From NCBI GenBank assembly GCA_905331475.1, contig CAJNYU010001824.1, forward strand, positions 62,001 to 126,000: a DNA stretch of 64,000 nucleotides, given 5' to 3'. Shown piece after piece: positions 26,901 through 41,900 of the stretch. The position numbers were made by a program, and so were the translations under genes. The notes beneath the pieces were generated by a model, which saw only the letters and a program-made list of their open reading frames with translations, was not told where the DNA came from and made no database searches. This stretch comes from Rotaria socialis. Lineage: Eukaryota > Rotifera > Eurotatoria > Philodinida > Philodinidae. How positions within the stretch are numbered: position 1 is the first letter of the stretch; each line of letters starts with the position of its first letter.

Positions 26901-29900
26901 GTCGTCGCCCGTTTTAGCCAGTACTAGCTTCAATTGAGAAAACTTGATTCTAGAGCTCTGCAGGGTGCACGTAACCTGGCAGGACAGGGCAGGGCCAGGT
27001 TATGGAATTTTTACAGGGCAGATTACATGTTGTTCATATCGTAACCTGTTAATCTTATATTAATTTTGAACAACCGACATTTCCGGTATCTTTTCAAAAA
27101 AATTGTGCATGAAGAAAGATGAATTTACCGAGACTAAAGCACTCATAATATAAAAAATGATCGACTATGATAGATTGCAGCTAGTTTTGTTTATTTGATA
27201 TTTTTCTATTAGAAATCTTGAAGAAATTAAGCGTTGTTTTTATTCGATTCAAATTTGAAGTACATATAATTAAATGTATTATAAATACTGATAGGAAATT
27301 TTGGATATTCCTGTATCTTAAAAATAGCAGGGCAGGGCAGATTACAGGTTATAGAAATCCTGCATCCTGCAGCCCTCTACTTAATTCTAAAACGTCTCGA
27401 GATATAACTTTTCTCTACTTTTCATATGACAATTGATTGTCGCTCCTAGGACAAGGGATATTTCTTCTTCGGTAAAGGCCAAGATTTTTGAACCCACTCG
27501 GATCCTAGTCGGGGACTTTAATGTTCATCCATTCGACGACATCAAACGAAAATTTCTATTTAGTCTTTACTTCAAGCAACAAGAGAACGTATGAATGAAT
27601 TTGAAGAGTTAACACGCATTCATAATTTGGTCGCATCGACATTAAACGATTCCGAACGAATAACATTGAACGAAAAATATACTCTTCTGAAAGAAAAATA
27701 CAGTCGTTTGTTAGATAGTTTAACTCAACGTATTGCTTCGCTCGATGAAGCTATTCGTAAGTTGAATAACTAAATAAAATTCTGCATCTATATTGTTATT
27801 TTTCATCAGGCGAACGAACTGAATTCGAACACGAAAATGATCAGTTTCAAATATTTTATCAAAAATTACAAAATGAATTTGCAAAAGAAAAACAACAAAA
27901 ATTAACCGATATGAATTATCCATCGAATGAACGACGTTTAGAACAATATAAAAAACTGTTAAAACATCTTGATGAAACAATGAATCATTTTAAAGAATTA
28001 ACGCGTATACAACGTTTATTAACCAATAAAGGCCATCGCATTGATTTTCGTAGTGCTGGTGAATTAAATGCAAATTTAAAAACGCTCGAAGGGCAAATTC
28101 ATAATGAAATCGAACGTATCGAAAGAGCTTTACAAACAGAAAATGAATTTTATAATATCGACAGAGAACTTGATTCATATTTACATATTTCTGCTGAACA
28201 ATTGAAATCATCTCAACATCATCAAGATAAAGATGCTGCTTTTCAGGTTTTACTTTTACGTTTAATTTCAATTTGAAAGAAAAATAATAATAATTCGGTT
28301 TTAGACCATCGCTAATCGTTTACAACAAAGTGAACATGAATTAAATAAATCGATTCAGCTTAGTGAACGTCTTGTTAACGATCTTCCTCGTTCGAAATAT
28401 GAACAATTGAAACGAACTATTGAAAATCGTCATGAGCGTCTGCAGGCATTGAAGAAAACTTGCGAAAAAGCACGCGGCGAACATGAACATATGATTAAAA
28501 CACAAAATAAATTAAACGAGGATTTAATAACAATTATTGATTGGTTTAGAAAAGTGATTCAAGATTTAAATCAGCCATTTGAACTTAATTTATCGCTCAA
28601 TAATGTTGCTGATCTTCAAGATTCAGTGAATGTAAATTTTAAATGTTTAATTAGTGATAAAAAATTCATCTTTTTATTTTTGTTCTTAGCAACTTGACGC
28701 ATCAGTTGATCAACGTTTGATTCGAATTGACCAAGCTCTTCATGATGAACCGAATCTTGTCAATTCAAATGATGTAGAAATTCGGCAACGATTGAAAATT
28801 CTCGAAGAACTTAAACATCAAGTTAAAGTAAGTTATTGATTTGACGAGATTAGAACTATTGATTTCTTTTCATAGGCTCTTCTTAATAAGCAACGCATTA
28901 TTCTTAATGATATTCATCAAGGTATTACGCATTATATTAAACTTACTACGGATGTTAAAGCAGTTATTTGGTATGATGAAATTCGATTTGGTTAAATAAT
29001 TCGTTTGTTTTGACGGGGTTTTAGTGATGCCGATTTTAAATTAGCGCCGTTTTTCGATGGCTACGATCGAAAGCGTCTTGATGAGCATGAAAAAGAGCTA
29101 AATGTACGTATTTTATTTCATAGAACTAGAGATCTTGTTGTGCGGAAACGTTTTAGACGATTTTATTTAGAACAGTGAAGTCTAGAGATTCGGATTCGAA
29201 GGATTCTAAGCTGTTACGCTTTGCTCGATTTGTCGTATCTTTAGAAGACACGCATACAACCTTCGAATGGCTTGATAGCACCAAGAAATGTTCAGTAGCG
29301 CGGCCTCCTTGGGACTAAAGTGTGAAAGTTACCTATATCCTCTCGACTTACTTCAAGTGATACAAAATATCTCGAGTGAAAAATCGACTTTATTTTTCAA
29401 AAAACTATAATTAGAACATAACCTATTTGCTTATGTCTGTAATGAAAAGAAGGAAGAACTAACAGCCTAATTAATCTAACTCTTGGTGAGCAAAATTATG
29501 AACACACTAATCTCTCTTTTAAACTTAACCTCTTCATTTTCTTATAAACTATATGTGAGTGCCATAAAAGTTGTTACGGCAATTCCAGCGAGAGATTAAT
29601 GAAACTCCTTTCTAGAGACTGTCTGTGGGGAAATGGTACCGCATTTCTACCCCATAAACATCAACGCTTCTTTTTTTTTAATTTTCTTTTTTCTTCAGTT
29701 TCTCGAAACACTTTGTGCTGAACAAAAGCATCGTCTAATTGAAGCACATAAAGTAGCAGAAACATTTCGGTTACATTTACGAGCTAATGCTAGAGAAATA
29801 TGTGATAGTCAACTTAAAAATTTCGAACAAACAATTGAAGATCTTGGTAAGCAAGCGAACCTATTTTTATCTTAACTAAAAACAAGCGAAAAATTTCTCT

Positions 29901-32900
29901 GTAGAAATTCGAATCCGTCAACGTCGTAAAGAAGTTGAAGAAATTCGTCAAAAATCCGATCGATTCAATTCAAGTATGGTTGATATACAATCGAGCACAA
30001 ATCGTCTATTAGATCTCATTGAAAAATCGCCTGATGTAAAATCAACTATTTCTGTAAAAATGAATCTCTTTCTAATGATGGATTCTTTTAGCATGCCGAA
30101 AATTTGCTTACCGATATGGATTCGACGTTCACGGCCTTACAATATCTCGGACGAGATCTCAAGAAGTCCTTAGATGTATCAAGTTCAACAGAAATCGATC
30201 GTGAATTAAAAGATATTGCAAGTTCAGTTGAAACTGTTCGCGACAGTCTTGACCGCGCAAGAAGAAACCAAGAAGTAAAGCTTTTATTTTCATAAACAAT
30301 AAAAATAAATCAAATTTTCCCTTAGGAAAACGAATCAGTTCGTGATCGAATTGAACGAACATTAAACAACATAAAATCATTTCTAAATAGAAAACGACAA
30401 GAAATACGTCAAGTTATTGATACTGGTTATACAAATGTCGATGTCGTACGACGAACGGTTGAAATGAAAAATTTTATGCGAGATCTTGAATTAGAAAATG
30501 CACATATATCGGAAATCAAAGAGTGTCTTTCTGTTCTACTGGAGAAAAAATGTGATCCGAAAATCATTACTGTCTTAGAAAATCAACATCAAGAAGTTTC
30601 CAACGATCTTCAATCGTAATTAATAATGATCTCATTACAAAAAATTTCTCATTCGAATTCAACTTTCTATTTTAGTTTACAAAATGAAATAGTAAATATC
30701 CTGGAAAATTTCGATCGGCAAGTGCAAGAACAAGAAAGACTACGACAAAATGCTCGAATCATATTATCAATTATTCAACGTACGAAAATACAATTAATTG
30801 AATTATATCCAACGGTGACTGACGAAGCAAATAGAAAACTTGAAGTTCGTTTTATTCACTTTGTCTTTTAATAATTGCATTTTATCTGTTTTGTTTTTAA
30901 GATTATCGATGAGGATTTATCGAAAAATTTTCAACTATTTGATCAATCATTAGATGATTATAAAAATACCTATGGAAATATATCGGATGATTTAGAAAAA
31001 ATTATTATTCGAGTTTACGAAGAAATCGACGATATTAAACTTCGTATTAATGAGAAAAAAGCTCAATTAAATGATTTAAATTTATTACGAGATGAATATG
31101 AAAGTTCGATTGAAAACATTACAAAAGTTTTATTAGTCATTGAAGCAAAAACTCAAAAAACGAATATTGCATTAAATTTAGATGCATTAAAAGTAAAGGA
31201 AAAAGAAAATATTAAGAATCAAAATTTCTTTTTATTGTTTGATTTTTTTTAGGATTTAACAGTCGAAATGCAAGCACATCGCCCATCGATCGATCGTGTA
31301 CAGCTACTTTCATCAACATTAATATCGCATTTAATAGATTCGCATGAACGTGAACATATTCGACGTCGTCTAAATGAAATCGTACGTCAATGGACAGAAA
31401 TCGAACAAATTTTAATTAATGAAGAAGAAGATATAGTAGAAATGAATCATATTCTATTAGAATATAGAAATAGTTATGCATTATGTGAACATTGGTTGAA
31501 ACAAGCAAAAGAATTAATTTATGAATTAACAAATGCTAAAACTATTGAAACTCTCAATCAACTTATGCCAAAAGCTCGAACCGTTTTAACTGAATATCAA
31601 TCGAATCTTCAACATTTAGACCGATTGAAAAATAAACTTATACGAATTGTTCAAACCAGTCAAATGCCCGAAGCAACTTTGAAGGTATTGAGATTCGAAA
31701 ATTTATCAGCGCGAATTTTTAGAGGCAACCTTGTAAATAGCATTATCTTACGGCGTTTTTATTTTGCGAATAATCGGGTGTGGATCTGGCTTTTCGTCTT
31801 CTTTCGACTCCCAGAACATTTTGGATGCGACTGATTTGTGCCTTGCGAAGAACCTCAGTAGTAGAGCCCATTGCGTTCGAGTACAAAATTTCAGATGGAT
31901 AAATCTGGTTCCAGTTTCGGCTTCCCAGAAAGTAGTAGTCAATAGATAACTGAAATTCTTGATATTTTGATTTCATGCAGATATTGTTAGAGAAACCTGT
32001 ACGGTCTAGAATTCTCATCCGAAGAGGATCACACTGTTGCCCTGAATACCCTGCAATACTCGTTCTATGAAGAGTTAAATGAATGCATATAGATAAAATT
32101 TATATTTTTAGTTAAATGAACTCGATCGTCTTCTGGCAGATTTAATAGTGCATCATGAAAAACTTGATCAATGCCTTAATTTAAGTTATAAAGTTCATTT
32201 TCAATTAAGCGAATTTAGTAAACAACAAGTTTTCTATGAACAATGTATTAACAATATTCAAAGAACGGTGGAAACAGTATTTGAAGAAAAACTGACCATC
32301 GACGAAAAATTACAATGTTTAAATGATATCAAATTTGAATTAGATAAACGTAAACAAATACTTAATAATTCAACAAATGATTATCCGGAAATTGATCAAT
32401 TAATAATAAAATCTATACAGAAACTAGTCGACCAAATTGAAAAAATCAAAGCAACTATCAATCAAAAACAAGAGGTAGAAAAAACGCAAAAATTTGTTTT
32501 TATTAATAATTTTGTTTTTACCAAAAAAAAAGGAATATGAACAGCAAAATCGACAACACAAAGATTTTCGTGATGGCATTGAAATGCTATTTGAATGGAT
32601 TAAACAAAGTTATTCTTATGAATCATTAAATGATAAACGTGATTTAGAATCTCTTGAACGAGAATTAAAAAAAATAAATGACAAACAACAACACATTATT
32701 GATAAATCAAAAGAGATCGATGCACTTGCACGAGCTATTAATAAGTTAGATAAAAACAAAAAAAAATTATGTTTATTAAAATCTATTATGTTTAGTTCGA
32801 AATTACCAAATGATACTTTACAAAAATTACGCCAAGAAATCGATCATTTAGTGGAGCGTTTTACTGAATCAAACAATGAACTTGAAACAAGAAGTATATT

Positions 32901-35900
32901 CATTAAAAAAACCATGCGAGTAAGAAAATACATAACAATATTGCATGTTATCACGCTTAAAAAATTCAAACTGCGCCCAATTAGAGCTGAGGGAAACAAT
33001 CATTTCGAGTTCGATAACTACAGCAATCAATAGGAACAGACGTACTTGATACAAAATGATGTTTTCTCACGTAAACTATATTGGCATAAGCCAGTTTATG
33101 TTCTACGAATATTTCACAATAGCCAGAACGTTAAAATCCAACGAAGAAAGCTTCCGTAGCCAATGGAGCAATTTCTAAGCGAAACTCTACATTTCAAAAT
33201 CGAGTGAAAATTTTGCATCTCTATGGTAAATTACAAGTTGGAAGCTCACTATGATTTTCCTTAGTATCATGTTTAACTCATTAGAGATCCTTATCTAAGA
33301 AATTCCTAAATATAGATGCATGAAAAATCACTTAACCTGTAGGATGTCGATGAACACCAACGCAAACAACGTAGATATCAAGAATCACTAGATAAACTTT
33401 CGTCACTAGTAGAGCATGATCTACAAATACCAGGCAGAGTAAGAATCTAAATCAAATATCTAAATAGTACAAAACAAACTGATTTCTTTAGTCTGTGGAA
33501 GATGCGCTAAGTTCTCTTGGCGAACATGTGTTGAAAACCGAAGAATATGAACGACGCAAGCGTCAATATGAACGCGAATGGCATTTGTATATAGAAGAAA
33601 TATATTTATTACAAGAAAAGCTAAACAAATTAAAAGAACGAAAAGGAAATTTTTATGATTCACTCGAAGAACAACTTAGTTTTATACGAGTAATTTTAAA
33701 TTTAAATTTTTCTTGAATATTCATTTTTCCAAATAGAATCAACTTCAAGAATTAAATCGATATCAAGATGAATTAACAAATTTAAAAAAGCACGGACAAA
33801 ACATTTGTCTCGACAATGGAAATATAATTGCATTGCCTTCTGAAATTCATCAATTGCAATCCATAATCAATTTGCTTAAACAACAGGTTGATAAATCTGT
33901 TTTTCTCGAAATTCTTCACAAGCATAAACGCTTTTTTTTTAGTTTGACCAACGTCGTGAAGTTTTAATCGAAAATCAACGTAATCGCGATATGTATTTAA
34001 ATGAATGCAAATTGTATGAACATTCGTATAATTTGTCCATGGAGCGTTTGAGTCGTTCGATAACATTTCCATCGACAGTCGATGAATTCAATCATCAATT
34101 GAATGAACATAAACTTTCCAATGAACAAATCGATGAAAAACGTCGCCGGCTGAATTTTCTATTCGATAAACTTGATCGCGAAACACGCTCACGATATTCA
34201 AAACAATATTATGATTTAGAGAAGCGTTCGAATGATCTGCAAGATAAAATGATTCAACAGACAATACGTTTAGAATATTTTCTGCGTACGTGGAAAGAAT
34301 ATCAACTAAGATTTCGTGATATTTATCAACAATTGCGTTATATTGAAGAACAATTGCCATCAAATAAACATTTAGTTTTGTTCCAACAGATACAAACAAC
34401 GTTTCTTCTTTATAAAGTTTGAATTTGTTTTTGTATTAAAATTCATAATGCGGACTTTTATTTTTATAGGATTTAAAACAACGTTTGATTTTAATCGAGC
34501 CGGAATTGTTGCATTTAAATGATGAAATACAAACATTTTCGAGACAATTAAATATTATTTCATTACAAATTGATATTCAAAACGTTAACGAGAATTTTAT
34601 TCGAGTTTCAACTGATATCAAAGAAAAATTTCAATGGTAAAATTAACACTTAAATTATAAATTCTCACTGTTTTATTGTTTTAGTCATAAAACTGCTACA
34701 GTTCTTGCTAATGATATAAGGCGTAATTTATCGATTCTTGAAGATACATTAGGACAATGTTCAATTGAATCACAAGCACAATACGACGGTGATATTGCTC
34801 AATTGAAAATTCAACTAGAAAAAATGATGGTATGCTTAGATATTCGTGTGTTTTGTTTTTGTTCATATTTTAAAATCAAATTTTAGGATGTCGAAAAACG
34901 TCTTGAAAATATTGCCGATGTTTATTCGAATACGGCAACATTTATAAAACGTTTAAAAACTTTTAATCTTTATGAGTTACAATCCATAGAAAGTAATCTG
35001 GAAAGTTTTCATCATAAATGGACTTCTCTTAAAGTAACAATAAAATTTTTGTAAATTCTATTCGAGTTAATGTTTTGTTCGATTCTCTAGGCAGATATTT
35101 TACGAAATGAAAATATTCTTCATCAAAATATAACAAGTCGTTTACCATCGAGACAAGCTTCCAAGGAAATGTCTGTCTTCATCGATACAATCAAACGTTT
35201 ATTAGACGATGATCATGGCGCACCAATTAATAATAAAGAAACTTTACAAAAACTAATCAAAAGATATCGAGTAAATAAAAAAAACATCATAGTACTTATC
35301 TGCATCTTAGCCGTAATATATATATTCAGAGCTCGCGCAAAGTTAGTACAACTGAGGGCTTAGACAGCAATCAAATCTAGTTATCGATAGAGAAATCGGT
35401 CAATCTTAACACAAAAATTGACTTTCCATACAAAAAATAATTAAATACGCATATTTTTCATTCTGTTCATATTTAAACGTGGCTCTGAGCAAAAATTTTA
35501 ATTTCCAGTAGAAAGGCGAGGGTTCGTAAAAAGTATTCAAACTAAGACCCGGAGTTCTCTAGTTCTCAGCCTATTCAGATGCGATTTCCTAATTGAAAAC
35601 AGTCCTCTGTAAGTCTAAGATTACTCATTCGGACATTATTTTCTTGTTAAATAGGACATGCGCGTTGATGTTCTCAATCATCAAAGAACAATTGATTTTC
35701 TTAATGAATCACTACAACAAGAAGCAAATGTAGATTTAACAAGTATTGATCATATGGAAAATATTAAAAAACTAAATATTGATTGGATTAGAATAAAATC
35801 ATTAATTTCAGCTCGAATTGAAGTAAATATAAATATAATTGAGGGAATTTTCGTATTATTCTTCTTTTTTTTTCAACATTGAAATAGACATTAGAACAGC

Positions 35901-38900
35901 TAAATGAACAATTTAATGAATTCGATCAAACTGTACGTACACTATCTGATTGGGTTCAAGAACAAACATCTGACCTTGAATTTATGCGTGCGAGAAGTTT
36001 GGAAGCCGGTGTTAAAGATAATATTCGGCGATGCAATGTAAATAATTTTCTGTTTCTAATCCCTTTCATTGTTTTTTTTTCTGATTTTAATTTCAACAGG
36101 AAATTGAATTTCAATTAGCATCAAAACAACAAGTTCTCACATCTTTAAAATCGTTCAGTGGTCGAATGATATCAAATGCATCAACATTTCGCATCATTGA
36201 TCAAGATGGTACACTGCAAAATCTACGTCATATGCTCGATCAATTATTCCCATCGATTGAACAGTTGAAATTAAAATCAAAATCAATTTTAACCGATTGG
36301 CAAGAATACAATCGTGTTTTACTTCAAATGGATAAGATTCTACTGGAAGCTGAAGCTGAAATCGATCGGATTGAAATTAGTGCAATGAATGTCGAAACAT
36401 ATGAAATGAGTACAAGAAAAGCACAAGTATTGCATCGTTTGTTTTGTTCTCTAAACCTAGACGAACTATATTGATTCTATACTGCTAATCAGGGAAGAAG
36501 ATAGATCATTCATTTTCCTTGAAATAGTAAAACTTGTTTTAATAAATATTATGAGTTGGTCCACAATAGAGTCGACTTCTTTACCAAAAGCCTCTCAGAA
36601 AATTTCATATGTGAAGAAAATGATGAATATTTTTTAAGATTATTGAAATCGTTAAAAAAATTGATTTTTCTTAGGAATATTTACAATCTATGGAATCACA
36701 TCGACATGATTTCGATCAAATTATAGTTCATGATCGTCATTTATCCGGCCAGTGCGATGGGCAAACATCATCGAAAATCAACGAAATAACTGCTCGTATT
36801 GAACAACGTTGGATAAAAGTTCAACATCGTCTACACGAAATAATAAAACCATCGCGAGAAGTTGTCGATAATTGGAGACAATTCAATACTTTGTATGTTC
36901 ATTTACTTGATCGACTTGGAGAACTCGAAGGACGATGGTATACAATTCAACAAGAAAAATTCACCGCCGATATCGATTCGCTTTTTGAAAAAGCTAAAGT
37001 AATTATTTACCCTCAAACTTAGACATTTAATCGTTTGTCTCTATATTAAGGACTTTCAACAACGTCTCGAACAACTTGATCTCGAAGTGTTAAAACTCCA
37101 TGAGTATACAAAAAAATTAACTCATCCTTTACCACCCATAGCCGCCAAAAAGATCGACACTCAATATTCTGTTATCAAAAATCAACATGCAGAATTAGAA
37201 AATCTTCAAAAGAAACTTCTAATTGATTGCAATGAATTAAAATATCATGAAAAAGTCTACTTAGATTATTTTCATGAACTTAATCAGATAATTCATCAAG
37301 TTCAAACAACACTTAAAACGCAAAAATTAACTGATGAATATGAAACAGTCAATTTAAAACAAGTTCAAGAACTGGATACTCTTCTAGAATCAAAACGTAT
37401 TCTTATCGAACGTTTAAATTCCAATGAATTTAATTTATATATAAAACGAAAGAAAAATTTTCAAGAACTTCTCATTGAATATTCCAATTGTATTGATTCA
37501 GTTAAAAAACGTTTAAAACAAATTGAATTAAACGAATATAACAAATTAAATTTTGAAAAACGCTGTCAAAAATGGAATGCTTACATTCAAGCTATTGAAC
37601 AAAATCTATCTGTTGTACAAGAAAATATTCACACAAATTATCATGGTCTAGTTGAAATCGATAAAAATTTATCAACTACAATTGATGATTTTAGTCAACG
37701 ACAACAAGAATTAGTCAATTTAATCAACGAAGGAAAAGATGTGATCGAAAATAAACATATTTTTATCAAACTTGAGCAACGTTGGAAAAATATTATGAAT
37801 ACTATGTTGAATAAACAAAAAGAAATTAAAGAATTAATTAAACTTTGGTTAGCATATCAAAATTATATAGAAAGTATGGATTGTTTTTTTTTGTTAAGAA
37901 AAGTTGCCTTTAACTTTTTTGTTTTGTTTAGGTTATCATCGTTTATTGAAAGATAAATGCGACGCTGAACAGAAAGAATTACAAGCGGCAACTATTAATA
38001 TAATTAATCAAATGAAACAAGGCTCCTTGAAAACAAATGTGGATAATGATGAATTAAGAAGTTTATTGGAAAAAATCTATGATATCAATAGAACTTTAAT
38101 TAGAAATTCAGATGCGAAAGCACAGGTTATTTTAGAAAAAGAATTAAATGATTTACAAAAATCGATTCATCAAGTGGATTCGACTATTAAACAAAAACGG
38201 GAAACACTTTATACGGTAAGATTTTTTTATTGAAGTTTAAAATATGAAATTGGATAGTAGGATTTCTACAAAAGTCTTATCAAATCAAATAAATGCATTA
38301 CCATGTATTTTTCCTTTTCGAGATTTAGTTAATTTAATAATATACTTTCGAAAGTGACTAGCGATCGATACATAAATGGATCATCATCGATCGCTGAATG
38401 ATTGCTTCGATAATATGACATGAAGTCCTGCCAGTTGAAATTCAATGGTCATTTATTGTTAGAATCGACAATTTGCTACTGACCTGATAGAGTTTACCTT
38501 TATTAGTCGTTAAGAATGATATTTCACTGTCCATTGCCAACGACCGAAGAGAAAATTATTTGTTAGTCGTTTTCGACAGACTGATTTATATATATGGTAT
38601 ACGCTAACAATGAACAAGTATAGATTATAGACGAGAAGGACAGCGAATTTAACTTATCCCGATAGCAACTCAAAAAACAAATTTCGTTATCTATAAACAT
38701 CTTTTTCATTCTACGTTTTTCTTTTCAAAATTTTTCTACTTTTCCTCCACCAGTTTTTCTTCGACACTTTTATTAATTATACTTTTTCATTTCGACATTT
38801 TTCATTCGACTTTTTTCTTTTCCGCCAATTCGATATCGGTCGCTGTTCAATTTTTCGTATTAAAATGATTATAACTCTTGATTAGTGATGTACAGAACCA

Positions 38901-41900
38901 TCTCCATCGATACTCTCAGTTCTGATCGAATTATTCAGTAAATAAAATCTAACTCAATAATTCTCTTTTTATAGAATCGAAAAACTCCTCGCAAAGAGAC
39001 GGTAATCTGTAGTAGAAAAAAAGAATGTTGCATGGATAGAAGAAAAATGCAATGCCAACACAAAATTATTTACAATTATTTATTTTAGTTTATACATGCA
39101 ATATATTTTATTAATTACACATGCAGATTGACGCATGATTATTGATTTTACGCCTCTCCCCCTCTTCTAAATGCATGACTCTTTCTCTTGCTGATTTGCT
39201 TATTTGACTCTTATTTGTAGAATCGAAGGAGTTACCGTTCTAAGAGGGGCGACAATCTAATTTTGTTCATATGTTTAGTTACTTCTTCGATACAATGAAC
39301 TTGATCGAATATTGGATGAATTAAGTACTATAGTAAAATCTATACGTTCACTTCAACAGCAATCAACAGAAGATTTTGATCAGTTTCTTATTCAATGCCA
39401 AGTAACTTGAAGTTTTATTAATGAAAACAAAATAACTATTAAATAAATTTTATTCAGAATAAAAATCGTGAACTTACACAACATAGAACTGAATTACAAC
39501 GAGCACGACAAGCCATTACAGAAGTAAATTAATGTTTAATAATCGATTTGTATTTATTAGAAAAAAAAATTGTTTTAAAAGATATCTCCTGAACTGCATC
39601 CGGAAGATTCACGTCAATTGATACAAAAACTAAAGTAAGTCTTTATCTCGTCGAGCTTAGGGTTTTTTTTTGAAAATATCCTTTACTCAAACGCATAACA
39701 TTTATCTTGTGCTACGAAGGACTAGGGCTACATTCTCGTTCGAACTTAAAAGTATCGGAAGATTATGCATTCAATATATATATATCGATGTTAGTCGTTT
39801 CGGTTGATAAAATAGTTGATTATTATGACTCGAGCAGATTAAATAGCAGTAGAAAATGAAGACAGTGGCATTTTATTGAGCTTTAAAAAAATCAATCGAA
39901 CAATCGACTTCCAACTCATTTTCTCAAATAAGATCTATGCCATCCCTTCACCTTCCGGAGTTCGTATTTCCATTGGTTTATTATTTAGTTTACTTGAAAT
40001 TCAATGGACCGATGCCGAACGTAGCTTAGCAACGTTAATTGATACTCTTGCAAAACGACGAACAGAGTATCAAGATTTTGAAAATAAATTTCTTCGATTT
40101 GTTCAATGGTATGAACATTTTCTTAATAATGAAATTAGCCAACGGCTGGATGGTTTAACCATTGAATCAACACTTGAAATCTTGAAAAATGAAATAAAAA
40201 ATATCGTAACAGAGCGACGAAAATATGCTAATGAATTATTAATTCAAGGACGTCTTTTACAATCACAAACACATGATCCAGCACAATTACAAATCCTCAG
40301 ACAAAAGGTTGAACAATTAGAACAAATGATTGAAACAGTAGAACAACAGATTGGGAAAAGGTTTGATTTTTCTTTCGATTGAAAATCATTTCCTATTTGT
40401 TTTCGCATCGAATAGAATTAAAAAAGCGGAGAATACTTCTAAAATGTTTCATGATTTTGAACAAGGCTTCGAAAATCTTTGTTCATGGATGGATACAATC
40501 GAAATTAATTTACAACGAGCGTCAGCAATACAAAGTTCAAATGATTTTCATGCTCATCAACAACCCATTTCTGTAAAAGACGACAGTGCTTTTTTTATTG
40601 AAACGCTAAAAAATGATTTATTTTAAATTTTAGGCAATTGAGATGGATATCGAAAGTCACAGTACCACTTTGAATAGTCTTCTTGCTCTCGGTCATAATT
40701 TATTAAGTGAAACTGAAATGTCTCCGCGAAGTCTCGAATCACTATCGCGTACAGTTAAAACATTAGAACAACGTTGGGGATTATTAAAAGAATTAATAAT
40801 GAAACGAAAATCAGAGTAAGTGTTTCTAACGGACGGAAAAGAAGTTTTGCATTCATTTTACTTTTCCTGTAATACCAACAAGATATGAAATTTGAAGAGG
40901 ATTTCCAATCTAATTCTAGGCCAATCGTTAATATTTCTATTTAGATCTGATAGTATTCATGTTACATGGAGAAATCTTGATGAATCTATAAGTCGTGCAT
41001 CAAAAATGATAAGTGATCATGAACGTTTTCTAGCAGAAGTTAAACGAACAAGTGGCGAAGGTTTACAAGGTATTCGAAATGAATACAAAAGTCTTGAGGT
41101 TTGATTTCCTATTATTCGTTTTGTATGTCTTTAGTTTTAATTTTATTTTTCAGAGTGTTAAAAAAACATTAGTTGATGACGATAAACAAATCCAACAAAT
41201 AAACAAGAATTATTCTGATATTCTTCATCGATATTCAATATCGGATTCGAGTGATGATATGCGTATAAGAATAAAAGATCTTAATAATCGTTGGGAAATC
41301 TTAAATGGAACATTTAGTGAAACAATAAAAAATGTATTTATAATAAATTTCTATTTTTATTAACTAGAATTTTTGTTTCTTTTAGCTGAAATATATGCTA
41401 AGTGTACACGGTGATTTTCAATTAACACACGATTCATTAGTTCTTTGGTTAACTGATCTCGATGTACTTTTAACTAATCTTGAACATTTATCTGAAGCAT
41501 CGACCAATGAAAAAATTCGACAATTAGATGTAAGAAAGAAAATTTTAATCTAGAAAATATAAAACCGGTTTTTGTTTTTCTTACAGGATATGGATCGTGA
41601 AATTCACGAAAAACAAACTAAAATTGAATATGTACAAACATGTGCTAATTATTTACTTAGTAAAACTGTTGACGCTCGAGGTTTAACTATCAATATGAAT
41701 CAGCTAACGAAATTTTGTCAACAATTAAGAGCTTTAACAAAACGCATCATAAAATTAAAAAAAAATTTAATGAATGTAACTGATGTAAGAACATGAGTCT
41801 CTTCTTTATTTTACATGCTACAAGAGGAGGATCGGTTTTCATTAGGAAATTTGAAAAAAAAAAGTTTTTCAAGAAGGCACTGTAAAATATCATCATCATC

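Larger units (their letters stand above)
20610..31684 (+). other. Nesprin-like rod, part 2 (exons 20-44)
   Basis: Proposed exons: 20610-20753, 20810-21133, 22041-22376, 22433-22756, 22808-22975, 23029-23327, 23390-23720, 24401-24571, 25840-25968, 26025-26222, 26281-26356, 26463-26674, 27564-27756, 27810-28246, 28305-28631, 28690-28827, 28876-28970, 29025-29103, 29699-29846, 29906-30053, 30092-30274, 30326-30615, 30676-30844, 30902-31192, 31253-31684. They are rich in E, K, Q and L, with coiled-coil character and few Trp. Many exons code a single helix or half repeat. Two large introns carry hAT-like MITEs (described separately). The others (23721-24400, 24572-25839, 29104-29698) hold AT-rich sequence with possible old transposon debris. 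Confidence 0.7.

Noticed and set aside
31743..32018. Overlapping ORFs on both strands near the end of a rod exon
   Set aside because: They lie mostly within an intron of the nesprin-like gene and have no helical-repeat character.
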